This document shows, one piece after another, positions 1-7,949 of a DNA stretch of 50,658 nt (the stretch's first letter is position 1; each line of letters begins with the position of its first letter). Origin of the DNA: an uncultured Aureispira sp. (GTDB lineage: Bacteria > Bacteroidota > Bacteroidia > Chitinophagales > Saprospiraceae); assembly GCA_937942475.1 (NCBI GenBank), contig CALDEP010000270.1, forward strand, positions 1 to 50,658, in the 5' to 3' direction. The translations under genes and the position numbers were made by a program. Below the pieces are notes generated by a model. The model did not search any database. It saw only the letters and a list, made by a program, of their open reading frames with translations, and was not told the DNA's origin.

Positions 1-160
1 TAAGTAGTTAGTCTTAATTAATCGACACATTTTTGAAAGGCTATTTTTTCGCCAGCCTTCATTATTTTTTATAGCAATAGCGGTGCTATTCCTATAAAAA
101 ATGCTTCGTCTGACAAAAAAATATCTGCTCTCAAAAATGACGATTAATTAACCCTACTTA
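1..160. repeat. Large imperfect palindrome (about 160 bp)
   Basis: The left arm begins TAAGTAG and carries TTAATTAATCG (14-24); the right arm ends with the matching CGATTAATTAA (141-151) and CTACTTA. Matches continue inward (CATTTTTGA, ATTTTTTATAG, AATAGC) to a GGT centre at 82-84. The arms agree at roughly three quarters of positions with small gaps. There is no reading frame of note inside. It may be a MITE- or REP-like element or a large hairpin. The element may extend left of the window. Confidence 0.6.
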
Positions 161-180
161 TACAATCTACATTCACCCTT

Positions 181-909
181 ATGCGCATTTTATTATTATT
201 CGTTTCTATCGCTGTTTTATTAACAAGTTGTTGGGATTTGCAATCTGACACTAGTATCGAAGGTTTTGCTCCAGGAACATGGAGAGGCGTTTTTAAGTTA
301 GATGACCAAGCTGTTCCTGTCATGTATGAAATTAAAAATTCTAACAACGACAAACCCATTGAATTTATCTTCAAAACCGAACAACAAGACATAGCAGCAG
401 ATAGTGCCATTATTTTTGGAGACACCTTGTTTACTTATTTTGGAGCCAGCAATACCTACCTCAAAATTATCCATCAAGTAGACCAAATGGATGGCTTTTT
501 GTATGATAATGCAGGGACAGAATACCCGATTGCTTTTGCAGGCATTTATGGCATTCAACACCGTTTTCCTAATGTTCGAAAAACACCAAAAGCGAACTTG
601 ACTGGAGAATGGAAAATAACAGCCACCATCGAAAAAGATTCTACTTTAGAGGGAACACTACGCATTTCTACTGATGGTAAAAATGAAGTAACAGCAAGTC
701 TTCAATTCCCTGCTTATCCTAAAAAAATATATTTAGAAGGTACGGTACAAGCTTCTAAAGTTCATTTGTCAGGCTTTGACGGCAAAACCGTTTGTTGGAT
801 TAGTGCAAACATTGAAAGTGCTAAAAAACTTACTCAAGGCAATTTAAAACTAAACAACAAAGGTTATTTTTGGGAGGCTGAAAGCAATGCAGGAATTAGT
901 AATCAATAA
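181..909 (+). CDS. Lipoprotein with a domain also found in the TlpA-like protein of this window
   Basis: This is a 242-residue lipoprotein. The signal peptide ends in a lipobox LLTSC with Cys17 as the lipidated residue. The rest is predicted beta-rich and has no motif of a known enzyme. It begins with G-x-W-R-G-V and has a second half starting near residue 140 with T-G-E-W-K-I. The same pattern (G-L-W-R-G-V, later K-R-W-K-V, then a G-F/C-F-D-G motif) is present in the first 250 residues of the thioredoxin-like lipoprotein at 48869-50131. It therefore looks like that protein without its thioredoxin domain. It probably faces the periplasm or cell surface. It is monocistronic, with a long palindrome upstream and a shared bidirectional terminator downstream. 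Function is unknown. Confidence 0.8.
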   Translation: MRILLLFVSIAVLLTSCWDLQSDTSIEGFAPGTWRGVFKLDDQAVPVMYEIKNSNNDKPIEFIFKTEQQDIAADSAIIFGDTLFTYFGASNTYLKIIHQVDQMDGFLYDNAGTEYPIAFAGIYGIQHRFPNVRKTPKANLTGEWKITATIEKDSTLEGTLRISTDGKNEVTASLQFPAYPKKIYLEGTVQASKVHLSGFDGKTVCWISANIESAKKLTQGNLKLNNKGYFWEAESNAGISNQ

Positions 910-933
910 GAGGCTATATTCAAATTTTCACAA

Positions 934-974
934 TAAAAAACGCTCATCAGATCAAGTCTGATGAGCGTTTTTTT
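934..974. terminator. Bidirectional intrinsic terminator
   Basis: AAAAAACGCTCATCAGA, loop TCAAG, TCTGATGAGCGTTTTTTT. A strong stem with A- and T-runs on both sides lies between two convergent genes, so it can stop transcription from either side. Confidence 0.9.
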
Positions 975-1021
975 GAACGTTTAAAGTGCTGTGATCAACA
1001 AAGAATCACCTTCTAAAGGTC

Positions 1022-2827
1022 TTATTTTCTAAGCTTAAAGGAAGCTTCTCTATAACCTGGTCGCATTGGAGACGTTTCTGTTCCACCAAATCGATTGTGA
1101 ATGGCAATCAGTTCAGAAGGTACAAACAGAAAGATATAAGGTTGTTCTTCATAAATAATTTCTTGTACTTTTAGGTACAATTCCTTACGCTCCTCAGGAT
1201 CTAATGTCACACGAATTTGATCAATTAATCGATCTGATTCTGGCGTTCCAAAACCAACGCGATTAGACCCACCTTCTTTGTCACCATCGGAATGCCAAAC
1301 CTGTTTCATATCATCCAAACCTGGTGTTTTCACCCAAGCCAAAGCAACCATATCAAAATTACGCTGGTCGGCATCATCCAACAAGGTTGGGAAATCAATT
1401 GGTGTCAAATTGATTTCAATCCCTACACGAGACGCTTCATCTTTCAACAATTGACCAATATTTTTACGCACCAAATGTCCTTGATTGTATTTATATTCGA
1501 TGCTCAAACTCTCTTGTTTGCCATCAATCATCTTATCGAGAATATTATCACCATCAACATCTTTCCAACCTGCTGCTTCCAACAAAGCTTTTGCCTTTTC
1601 GATATCATATTCAATATCTTTCATATTTTTGTTGTAATAAGGCTTTTTAGGATTGATAGGACCATTCGTCTTAATGGCCATTCCTTCAAAAATAGACTCA
1701 ATCATATCGTCTCTATCAATTAGATGTGCAATGGCACGACGAACTCTTTTATCTCTAAATTTAGGGCGTTTCATGTTGAAACCAATGTAGTGATAAATAA
1801 ACTGATCGGGTGTACTCAAATCAAATCGAGTGCTAAACTTCGTATCATCTTTTAAGTCAATAAATTTTGTTGGAGGAATGCTACGAATAACATCCACTTG
1901 ACCATCTTTTGCATTCGTAATTGCTGCTGTAAGATCAGGAATTGTCTTGTAAGTAATTTTTGGAGGAAAAGCTTCTAACATCTTATTTCCTTTCACTTTA
2001 TCTCCCCACCAATCTTTTTTGCGCTCTAAAACAACTCGTTGTCCTGTTGTCCATTCTACAAACTTATAGGGACCACTTCCAACAATTTCCTCTGGTTGTC
2101 TTTTCATTTTTGCGGCATTAAATTGCTCTGCAAAACGTATGATTTTCTGATCTTTTATCAAAGCATCTGCCTGTGCTAGATCACTCAATTGTTGAATGGT
2201 AAATTCGCTCATCAAACCTTCTGGATCATAATGGTATTCTGGCAAAATAAATGGCTCTTGCCCCGAAGATTCTTCTGCTCTAAAATAACCTTCTTTAGAG
2301 TAAATCGTAAATTTCTTATTATTAGTAGGATCTATTTCTACCTTATCCATAAATTCAAAATAAGGACGAAGCTGAGCACTACTTACTCTCGGATTTTTAA
2401 TTACCTTGATCGTAAATACATAATCTTCTGCTGTGATTGGTGTTCCATTGTCCCAAGTAGCCTCCGCTTGAATTTCATAGGTCAAAGACATTCCTCCTGC
2501 ATATTCTCCTTCTTCTAACACTTTAATTTCGGGACGGCTTATCGCCAATTGTGGTGTTAATTCAAGTGTTTCTTGATCGTACACCAACAATTTAGAATAA
2601 ATGTTGTTTTGAATATAAAGAGAATTTGCTGCACGGGAAGTTATGGGGTTCATTCCATCAGGATCAGATATTTCATGAATAGTTAATTCAGCATTTCCTT
2701 CATTAACTTCTTGTTCTGGTTTATTTGTGGCAGCTCCTGATGTTTCAGAAGCGGGTTCACAAGAACATGTTATAGACAAGAGGCCTATTGCAAATCCTAA
2801 ATCTTTTAAGGTTTTGGAAATTCTCAT
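1022..2827 (-). CDS. ABC transporter substrate-binding lipoprotein, peptide/nickel (SBP_bac_5) family
   Basis: This 601-residue protein is a family 5 extracellular solute-binding protein of the OppA/DppA type. After an N-terminal hydrophobic segment with candidate lipidated cysteines (Cys21/Cys23), an acidic linker leads to the binding fold. Typical family features are the N-W-x-N-G-T-P-like 'TWDNGTPITAEDYVFT' stretch, 'GSGPYKF', 'RRAIAHLIDRD' and the late 'ERKELYLKVQEI' helix. The length is slightly above the usual 520-560, which the linker explains. Members bind oligopeptides or similar ligands and deliver them to a Dpp/Opp permease. No permease or ATPase gene lies nearby, so it is an orphan whose partners must be encoded elsewhere. 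The ligand cannot be told from sequence. Confidence 0.9.
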   Translation of the reverse strand: MRISKTLKDLGFAIGLLSITCSCEPASETSGAATNKPEQEVNEGNAELTIHEISDPDGMNPITSRAANSLYIQNNIYSKLLVYDQETLELTPQLAISRPEIKVLEEGEYAGGMSLTYEIQAEATWDNGTPITAEDYVFTIKVIKNPRVSSAQLRPYFEFMDKVEIDPTNNKKFTIYSKEGYFRAEESSGQEPFILPEYHYDPEGLMSEFTIQQLSDLAQADALIKDQKIIRFAEQFNAAKMKRQPEEIVGSGPYKFVEWTTGQRVVLERKKDWWGDKVKGNKMLEAFPPKITYKTIPDLTAAITNAKDGQVDVIRSIPPTKFIDLKDDTKFSTRFDLSTPDQFIYHYIGFNMKRPKFRDKRVRRAIAHLIDRDDMIESIFEGMAIKTNGPINPKKPYYNKNMKDIEYDIEKAKALLEAAGWKDVDGDNILDKMIDGKQESLSIEYKYNQGHLVRKNIGQLLKDEASRVGIEINLTPIDFPTLLDDADQRNFDMVALAWVKTPGLDDMKQVWHSDGDKEGGSNRVGFGTPESDRLIDQIRVTLDPEERKELYLKVQEIIYEEQPYIFLFVPSELIAIHNRFGGTETSPMRPGYREASFKLRK

Positions 2828-2939
2828 AGAATTAATTCTTTTTATTTTGAAAAAGGAGGATTCGTGTTCTAAGCACTTGTATTTATAAAAAATAAATACG
2901 GAAAAAGCGAAAGAATCTTAGTTTTAATAACAATTCAAA

Positions 2940-2973
2940 CAAATATAATTAATTATTTAGCAATCTCATCAAA
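2940..2973 (-). promoter_or_regulatory. Candidate Bacteroidota promoter for the substrate-binding protein gene
   Basis: Read on the minus strand, TTTG (2973-2970) is followed after 22 bp by TATATTTG (2947-2940). This fits the Bacteroidota TTTG / TAnnTTTG pattern about 110 bp upstream of the minus-strand gene. The motif is short and the region is AT-rich, so it could be chance. Confidence 0.35.
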
Positions 2974-3027
2974 TAAAATGTTGAATATTGACCTTTTTTT
3001 GAGACATATTTTTTTTATATAAATACC

Positions 3028-3939
3028 ATGAAAACCATACTAATTACTGGTGGCACTGGCCTTTTAGGTATGCGCATCAGCTTATTATTAAAAGAGCGAG
3101 GTCTTAATGTAAGACATTTAAGTCGTACAGAAAACCTAAACGCTATATACCCCGCTTACAAGTGGGATTTGAACGCCCAAACCATTGATCCCAAAGCCTT
3201 AGATGGCGTAGATGGAATCATACATTTAGCTGGTGCAGGAATTGCTGACGGTCGTTGGACCAAAAGCAGAAAAAAAGCAATTTTAGATAGTCGTATCAAT
3301 TCCTCTAAGCTACTCACGAAGGTATTAAAAGATCGGACAGATCAACCCAAGGTATTTGTTGCTTGTTCTGCGGTAGGTTATTATGGAGATCGGCAAGATA
3401 CCATTCTTGATGAAACGGCAGCACCTGGCAAGGGTTTTATGAGCGAAGTTTGTGTCAAATGGGAAGAATCCGTAGAAGGGATTCGTACATTGGGGATTCG
3501 TACACCAGTGATTCGAGTGGGGATTGTTTTGTCTACGAAAGGCGGCGCATTGGCGAAATTAAATATGTCTTATCCTTTTCGGGTAGGTTCTTATTTTGGT
3601 AATGGACAACAATATTACCCTTGGATACATTTAGACGATATTTGTCAAATTTTCATCAAAGCACTCTTGGAAGATAACATGACAGGTATATACAATGGCG
3701 CAGCGCCTCTCCCAGCGACCAACAAAGAATTGGCTAAAGCGATGTCTAAGGCGCATCATCAAAAAACACTCTTGGTTCCTGCACCTACTTTTGCGGCAAA
3801 GGCACTTTTAGGAGAAATGTCGGCCGTTGTACTCAACAGTACTCGGGCAATTCCTCAAGCCTTACAAAAAATGCAGCATGGCTTTGAATTTACAGATTTG
3901 GTCTTGGCACTAGAAGATCTATTTAAACGTAAATTATAA
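3028..3939 (+). CDS. TIGR01777-type NAD-dependent epimerase/dehydratase (YfcH-like)
   Basis: This is a 303-residue short-chain dehydrogenase of the extended (atypical) type. The nucleotide-binding motif T-G-G-T-G-L-L-G is at residues 7-14. The family-typical 'GADGIIHLAGAGI'-like stretch, S-A-V-G-Y-Y-G-D and 'YPWIHLDD' follow. The C-terminal part with 'GIYNGAAPLPATNKEL' matches the DUF1731 region that closes YfcH proteins. Length is normal for the family. Members are soluble cytoplasmic proteins of uncertain substrate. The gene stands alone between a divergent substrate-binding protein gene and a convergent M19 gene. The start is set by an ATG directly before the nucleotide-binding strand. Confidence 0.92.
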   Translation: MKTILITGGTGLLGMRISLLLKERGLNVRHLSRTENLNAIYPAYKWDLNAQTIDPKALDGVDGIIHLAGAGIADGRWTKSRKKAILDSRINSSKLLTKVLKDRTDQPKVFVACSAVGYYGDRQDTILDETAAPGKGFMSEVCVKWEESVEGIRTLGIRTPVIRVGIVLSTKGGALAKLNMSYPFRVGSYFGNGQQYYPWIHLDDICQIFIKALLEDNMTGIYNGAAPLPATNKELAKAMSKAHHQKTLLVPAPTFAAKALLGEMSAVVLNSTRAIPQALQKMQHGFEFTDLVLALEDLFKRKL

Positions 3940-3944
3940 GATTT

Positions 3945-3981
3945 AATGTGAAGCTTTGATCCAGGATCAAAGCTTCACATT
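3945..3981. terminator. Perfect 37-bp palindrome between convergent genes
   Basis: AATGTGAAGCTTTGATCC, a single A, then the exact reverse complement. It lies 6 bp after one stop codon and 9 bp before the other. There is no long T-run on either side, so it may act as a processing or stabilising hairpin or a weak bidirectional terminator. Confidence 0.6.
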
Positions 3982-3989
3982 CAATGCGT

Positions 3990-5582
3990 TTACTTCTTGT
4001 CCATAGAACCAATATGACGACTAATAAAATTATAAGCATTTAAACTCATGATCTTACCTGTAATTTCTGTTGGGGTTAAATCAAACATCAATTCACGAAT
4101 ATCTTCTTCCGAAAACAAATCGTTAATAGATTCTGGACGCTCCAAGAAACGTTGAATATCAACCGCCAATTGTGGTAAGTCTTCCGATGTTTGATAAGGA
4201 TCTAAAGGTTCCATCATTTCATCAAAATCTGAACCAATGGCAATGTGGTCCCAAGCTGCGGCATCATTGATGGTTTGAATTACTGTTAATATATTTGCCA
4301 TTAACAATTTCACACAAGCTTTTCTTTTTTGAACGGTGTTCGCTAAAGTTTCATTTATTTGTGTCAAAGCAGTTTGCCCACCCAAAACAGTTTTATCTAG
4401 TGTAATTCCTATTAGCCCTTTGGATAGGAAAATTTTTCCAATATCCTCAGAAGATAAATTCTGTTGCCAATGATTTAGATAATAATTGTTGTTTTTAGAA
4501 TCCTCATCTCGTTTTCTATACAAAGCGTTTTTCTTAGACAAGCCACTGATTCCACAATGACTACAAACCACAGGAATACCATCTCCTAAAATTTCCGAAC
4601 GTTCTATTGTTTTGTAGTATCGTGTTCTAAAATCTAAGCTCATGTGCTTGATGTCAATCAATATTCGACGCCCTTTATCCTTCGAAATTAGACGCTCAAT
4701 AACCTCGACTCCTAATTTGGTTTCTTTGGCATTAATTCCTTCTGGTTTCGCATAAATACTCTGTTGTGCTTTGCTCAATGAGTTTGCATTCCCTCCAAGA
4801 CCATTCACATAGCTTTTTGCTAATGAGATCCAAAGAATCGGAACATCTAGGTAAATATCAGATCCATCAATTAAAGGGCGAGAACCTTTCAAACGCTCTA
4901 CATTCTCCAACACTAGGGTTTCATACTCCTCCAAATTGGTAATTCTATCATTGATATAGATAGAATGCCCTAGAGAATGTCCCCCTTCTACCGTCAAGAC
5001 CATTCCTACTCGATCATTATCTTGTGCAATTTCCTCTAACTCCTTTTGACTACGAATCAAAGAAAATTGATATTCAAAGCCATTAATCATATAAGGTTTA
5101 TCCTCAAAACGTTCAATGAAATTGATGTTCTCTACCAAATCCTTAAAGTAATCAATCTCCTTACGTCGAAGAAACAACTGATTTGCATTAACACCAGAAA
5201 CACAAGAAATCGTCTTCTTCTTGTTCTTATCTGTCAAGGCACTATTCGTTCCAATAAAAGGTTGTTCAATTGGAGACAAATTCAAGCAAGCAATACGGGT
5301 ATTCCCTTTCACCAAAGCTTCTAGATGTGACTGTGATTGTTTGGGAACAATGGTGCCTATATTTTGCATGACCGTCTTAGAACGGTCTTCCTCATAACCA
5401 CATTCGTGATACATCGGCTCCCACAAACCATATTGAAGTCCTATAGAACGGGAGTTAAAAGGTTTTTTACTCGTATTTACATGAATGTCAATAAAAGTCT
5501 TACTCTCATTCTGTCCATTTGCCAAGGCAACCCATAAAATAGAGCAAATTGTACCAACTATAAAAGTTCTGTAGTTCATCAT
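3990..5582 (-). CDS. Exported peptidase M19 (renal dipeptidase-like) family protein
   Basis: The amidohydrolase-fold dipeptidase family M19 is recognised from its metal-site motifs. Numbering from the upstream ATG at 5639, these are the bridging glutamate in V-E218-G-G, D-I-K-H332-M-S, V-C-S-H361-C-G and G-S-D471-F-D. The usual first metal motif H-x-D appears here as I-D-I-H53-V-N55, so one zinc ligand seems to be replaced by Asn. The chosen start (MMNYRTF, 5582) gives a clean signal peptide ending near A-N-G-Q. The ATG at 5639 would add 19 basic residues. Known M19 enzymes hydrolyse dipeptides, often with D-amino acids. Activity here is uncertain because of the altered ligand. It is followed downstream by the palindrome at 3945-3981. 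Confidence 0.82.
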   Translation of the reverse strand: MMNYRTFIVGTICSILWVALANGQNESKTFIDIHVNTSKKPFNSRSIGLQYGLWEPMYHECGYEEDRSKTVMQNIGTIVPKQSQSHLEALVKGNTRIACLNLSPIEQPFIGTNSALTDKNKKKTISCVSGVNANQLFLRRKEIDYFKDLVENINFIERFEDKPYMINGFEYQFSLIRSQKELEEIAQDNDRVGMVLTVEGGHSLGHSIYINDRITNLEEYETLVLENVERLKGSRPLIDGSDIYLDVPILWISLAKSYVNGLGGNANSLSKAQQSIYAKPEGINAKETKLGVEVIERLISKDKGRRILIDIKHMSLDFRTRYYKTIERSEILGDGIPVVCSHCGISGLSKKNALYRKRDEDSKNNNYYLNHWQQNLSSEDIGKIFLSKGLIGITLDKTVLGGQTALTQINETLANTVQKRKACVKLLMANILTVIQTINDAAAWDHIAIGSDFDEMMEPLDPYQTSEDLPQLAVDIQRFLERPESINDLFSEEDIRELMFDLTPTEITGKIMSLNAYNFISRHIGSMDKK

Positions 5583-5787
5583 CCTTAAAGGATATTTTTT
5601 ATAAAATTTTTGAAATAAATTCAAGAATTTTTTGATCATTTAATTTAAAATATAAATGCGTATTTTCTTATAATAACAAAAACACCTATTCTTGATAACA
5701 AACTCGTTATCAACTAAAAAAGACACATCAATGTTTCCTCTAATTCCAACATCATTCCAATGCTACAATTAAGCTTATATTTATAAA

Positions 5788-7668
5788 TTATTTAACAGGA
5801 ATTTTTAATGTACTTCCCTCGCTTAAAACGGTACTAGTCAAACTATTCAGCTCTTGAATAGACGCTACAGAAACATTGTAGTTTTTATGCAATCGATAAA
5901 GCGTTTCGCCTTTTTTTACCACATGATTAATAAATCTATCCCCACTAGTTACAGGTCTTGTTATCGTATTGGCAGTATTTGTATTCGTATTTGTGACTGT
6001 CCCTCCGTTTTTATAATCTTTGGTACTCCCATAATTGCTTGTATTTGTTCCATTATAAACGGGTGGATTTGTTGTTGTGTTTGTTGTTACAGTCGTATTT
6101 CTTATTGGATTTTCGCTTGTAGTTGTTGTACTCGTATTGTTCGGTCTATTATTGGTATTTGTAGTAGTTGACGAAGGAAATAAGGCATCAGTATTTGTTG
6201 TTGTACCTGTATTGTTTGTCGTCGTTGCTGCAGGTCTTCTTATAATTGTAGTATTTGTTGTTGTACCTGTATTGTTCGTCGTTGTTGCGGGTCTTCTTAT
6301 GATGGTGGTATTTGTATTTGTCGTTGTCGTCGCTGGTCTAGGTCGTCTAATCACTGTATTAGACGTATTATTATTATTACCATTAGGACGTTCATCTTTG
6401 ACAACATTTACGTTTAAGAATGTTTTATCCTTAGATTTTGAAGTATTAATTTTTGCTGTATCAGCATAGATTGTATTATCATAAGTTGGCGTATTAACCG
6501 TTATATCTTGTGGCTTTGGACGCTCTATCGTAGGAATAACTACTTTGTTAGGTAGTTTTGTCATCGATTTTACGGGCGACTTTAGGTTCTTAGATTTCTC
6601 GTCATCAATATAAGGCGATGGCAATATATCAACATGACTCGTTGATCTAAGTTTAGGTTTTGTTAAGGCTTTTTCTTTCAGTAAAATCAACTCGCCATTC
6701 TGCGGCTCATTGCCTTTTTCCAAAAGATTTAACTCCAATAAAGTGGACAATTTCACTCCAAACTCTTGAGCAATTTCGTACATCGTAATATCTTGCGTTA
6801 CTTTATAAAAGGTCTCTTCCCCTTTGTAAGTAGCTCTTTTGGGTTGAATATAAGCCGGTTGATAATCCATTAATTCATCTCCATCTTCCAAGTCATTAAA
6901 CTTCAAAAAACGCTTATATGGAATTCCAAAACGTTTGGCAACTGCCAAGGCAGATTCTCCTTTTCTAGAAATGGCATAAGAAGCGCCATTTATTCTAAAA
7001 AATCCAGGTTTATAAGATTTAAAGAAAAAAGATCTAGGCTTCGTTCTATGCTTACCTACTGAAGCATAAATAGGCACATTCTTAATGTCTTTAACATTTG
7101 TCGTATCGTAAGTTAAAATACCTGTTGATCGGTCGTATACAGTCAATTTATACTTTTCAATCGTCTTAATTAGCTTGTCAGGATATTTAGGATCTGTTGC
7201 ATAACCTGCTTTTTTTAGTCCTTTTGCCCATCGTTTGTAGTCACTTCTTTCATAATCAAATAAAAACGCATAATGCTTTCTATTTAATAAAAAATCGGTG
7301 TGATCCACATAAGAATCATTCGCAGAAATGTACACTCTAAAACAAGATTTTCTTGCTTCATCATCCCATTTGTACTCTTTTTTTCCTTCCCAATCTTTTG
7401 TACATTTAATTCCAAAATGATTGTTTGCAGACCTTGCCAATCGACTGTTTCCGTACGCAGATTCATGAATCCCTTGCGCTAGTGTAATACTTGCAGGAAT
7501 ACCACTTCGCTCCATTTCTTGAATGGCTATATCTTTAAATTCACCAATGTACTCGTCAACTGTTAACTCTCCTTTATCTAAGCCTTGAGCAAAAATGAAG
7601 TTAGATAAACTAGCTATGATAGCTATAATAAAATATGTATTTTTTTGCATGCAATTGATCGGTTTCAC
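5788..7668 (-). CDS. GH73 glucosaminidase with LysM domains and a Thr/Asn-rich linker
   Basis: This secreted peptidoglycan hydrolase of 626 residues has a signal peptide (ending near F-A-Q, residue 28; Met7 is an alternative start). A glycoside hydrolase family 73 domain spans about residues 35-175, with the probable catalytic Glu69 in A-Q-G-I-H-E-S-A-Y-G and the family's N-N-H-F-G-I-K-C. Two LysM-like segments lie between about 220 and 335, followed by a low-complexity Thr/Asn/Arg-Pro linker (about 430-565). A clear C-terminal LysM (about 575-626) begins H-V-V-K-K-G-E-T-L-Y-R-L. GH73 enzymes cut N-acetylglucosaminyl bonds in the glycan strand, and LysM binds peptidoglycan. It lies downstream of a paralogue in the same direction but behind that gene's terminator, so it needs its own promoter. 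Confidence 0.93.
   Translation of the reverse strand: MKPINCMQKNTYFIIAIIASLSNFIFAQGLDKGELTVDEYIGEFKDIAIQEMERSGIPASITLAQGIHESAYGNSRLARSANNHFGIKCTKDWEGKKEYKWDDEARKSCFRVYISANDSYVDHTDFLLNRKHYAFLFDYERSDYKRWAKGLKKAGYATDPKYPDKLIKTIEKYKLTVYDRSTGILTYDTTNVKDIKNVPIYASVGKHRTKPRSFFFKSYKPGFFRINGASYAISRKGESALAVAKRFGIPYKRFLKFNDLEDGDELMDYQPAYIQPKRATYKGEETFYKVTQDITMYEIAQEFGVKLSTLLELNLLEKGNEPQNGELILLKEKALTKPKLRSTSHVDILPSPYIDDEKSKNLKSPVKSMTKLPNKVVIPTIERPKPQDITVNTPTYDNTIYADTAKINTSKSKDKTFLNVNVVKDERPNGNNNNTSNTVIRRPRPATTTTNTNTTIIRRPATTTNNTGTTTNTTIIRRPAATTTNNTGTTTNTDALFPSSTTTNTNNRPNNTSTTTTSENPIRNTTVTTNTTTNPPVYNGTNTSNYGSTKDYKNGGTVTNTNTNTANTITRPVTSGDRFINHVVKKGETLYRLHKNYNVSVASIQELNSLTSTVLSEGSTLKIPVK
6191..6309 (-). repeat. 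Coding tandem repeat, about 60-bp period, in the linker of the GH73 protein
   Basis: Two adjacent units (60 bp from 6191 and 57 bp from 6251) are nearly identical. On the minus strand they encode the T-T-T-N-N-T-G-T-T-T-N-T segments ending I-I-R-R-P-A. A third degraded unit follows. The length may vary between strains. Confidence 0.75.
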
Positions 7669-7886
7669 CTAATAATAATAGCCTTCTCATAATGGTGTTT
7701 TCATACTGAACACCCAACGATCCAAGAAGTACTAATTGTTTAAATAAAAAATATACTTGAATAACTCCTAGAGATACCAACAACTCGTGTTTTTTATACA
7801 AAAAAGGACTCTATCCGTTTAATTTTTATAAAAACAAAACGTTTCAGCTATATGATATAGGTATCTGAGTTTAGTTAAAAATATAA

Positions 7887-7924
7887 AAAAAAGATGCAAA
7901 ACTATAGTTTTGCATCTTTTTCTT
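7887..7924 (-). terminator. Intrinsic terminator after the second GH73 gene
   Basis: AAAAGATGCAAAACTATAGTTTTGCATCTTTTT is a nearly perfect palindrome 25 bp beyond the stop codon of the minus-strand gene at 7950-9350. A/T runs flank it on both sides. Confidence 0.85.
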
Positions 7925-7949
7925 ACGATTGTTTATAGTTTCCTTGAGG

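Noticed and set aside
6077-6469. Val-rich 130-residue frame opposite the GH73 linker
   Set aside because: It is the reverse complement of Thr/Asn repeat codons, so the hydrophobic sequence is an artefact of the linker.
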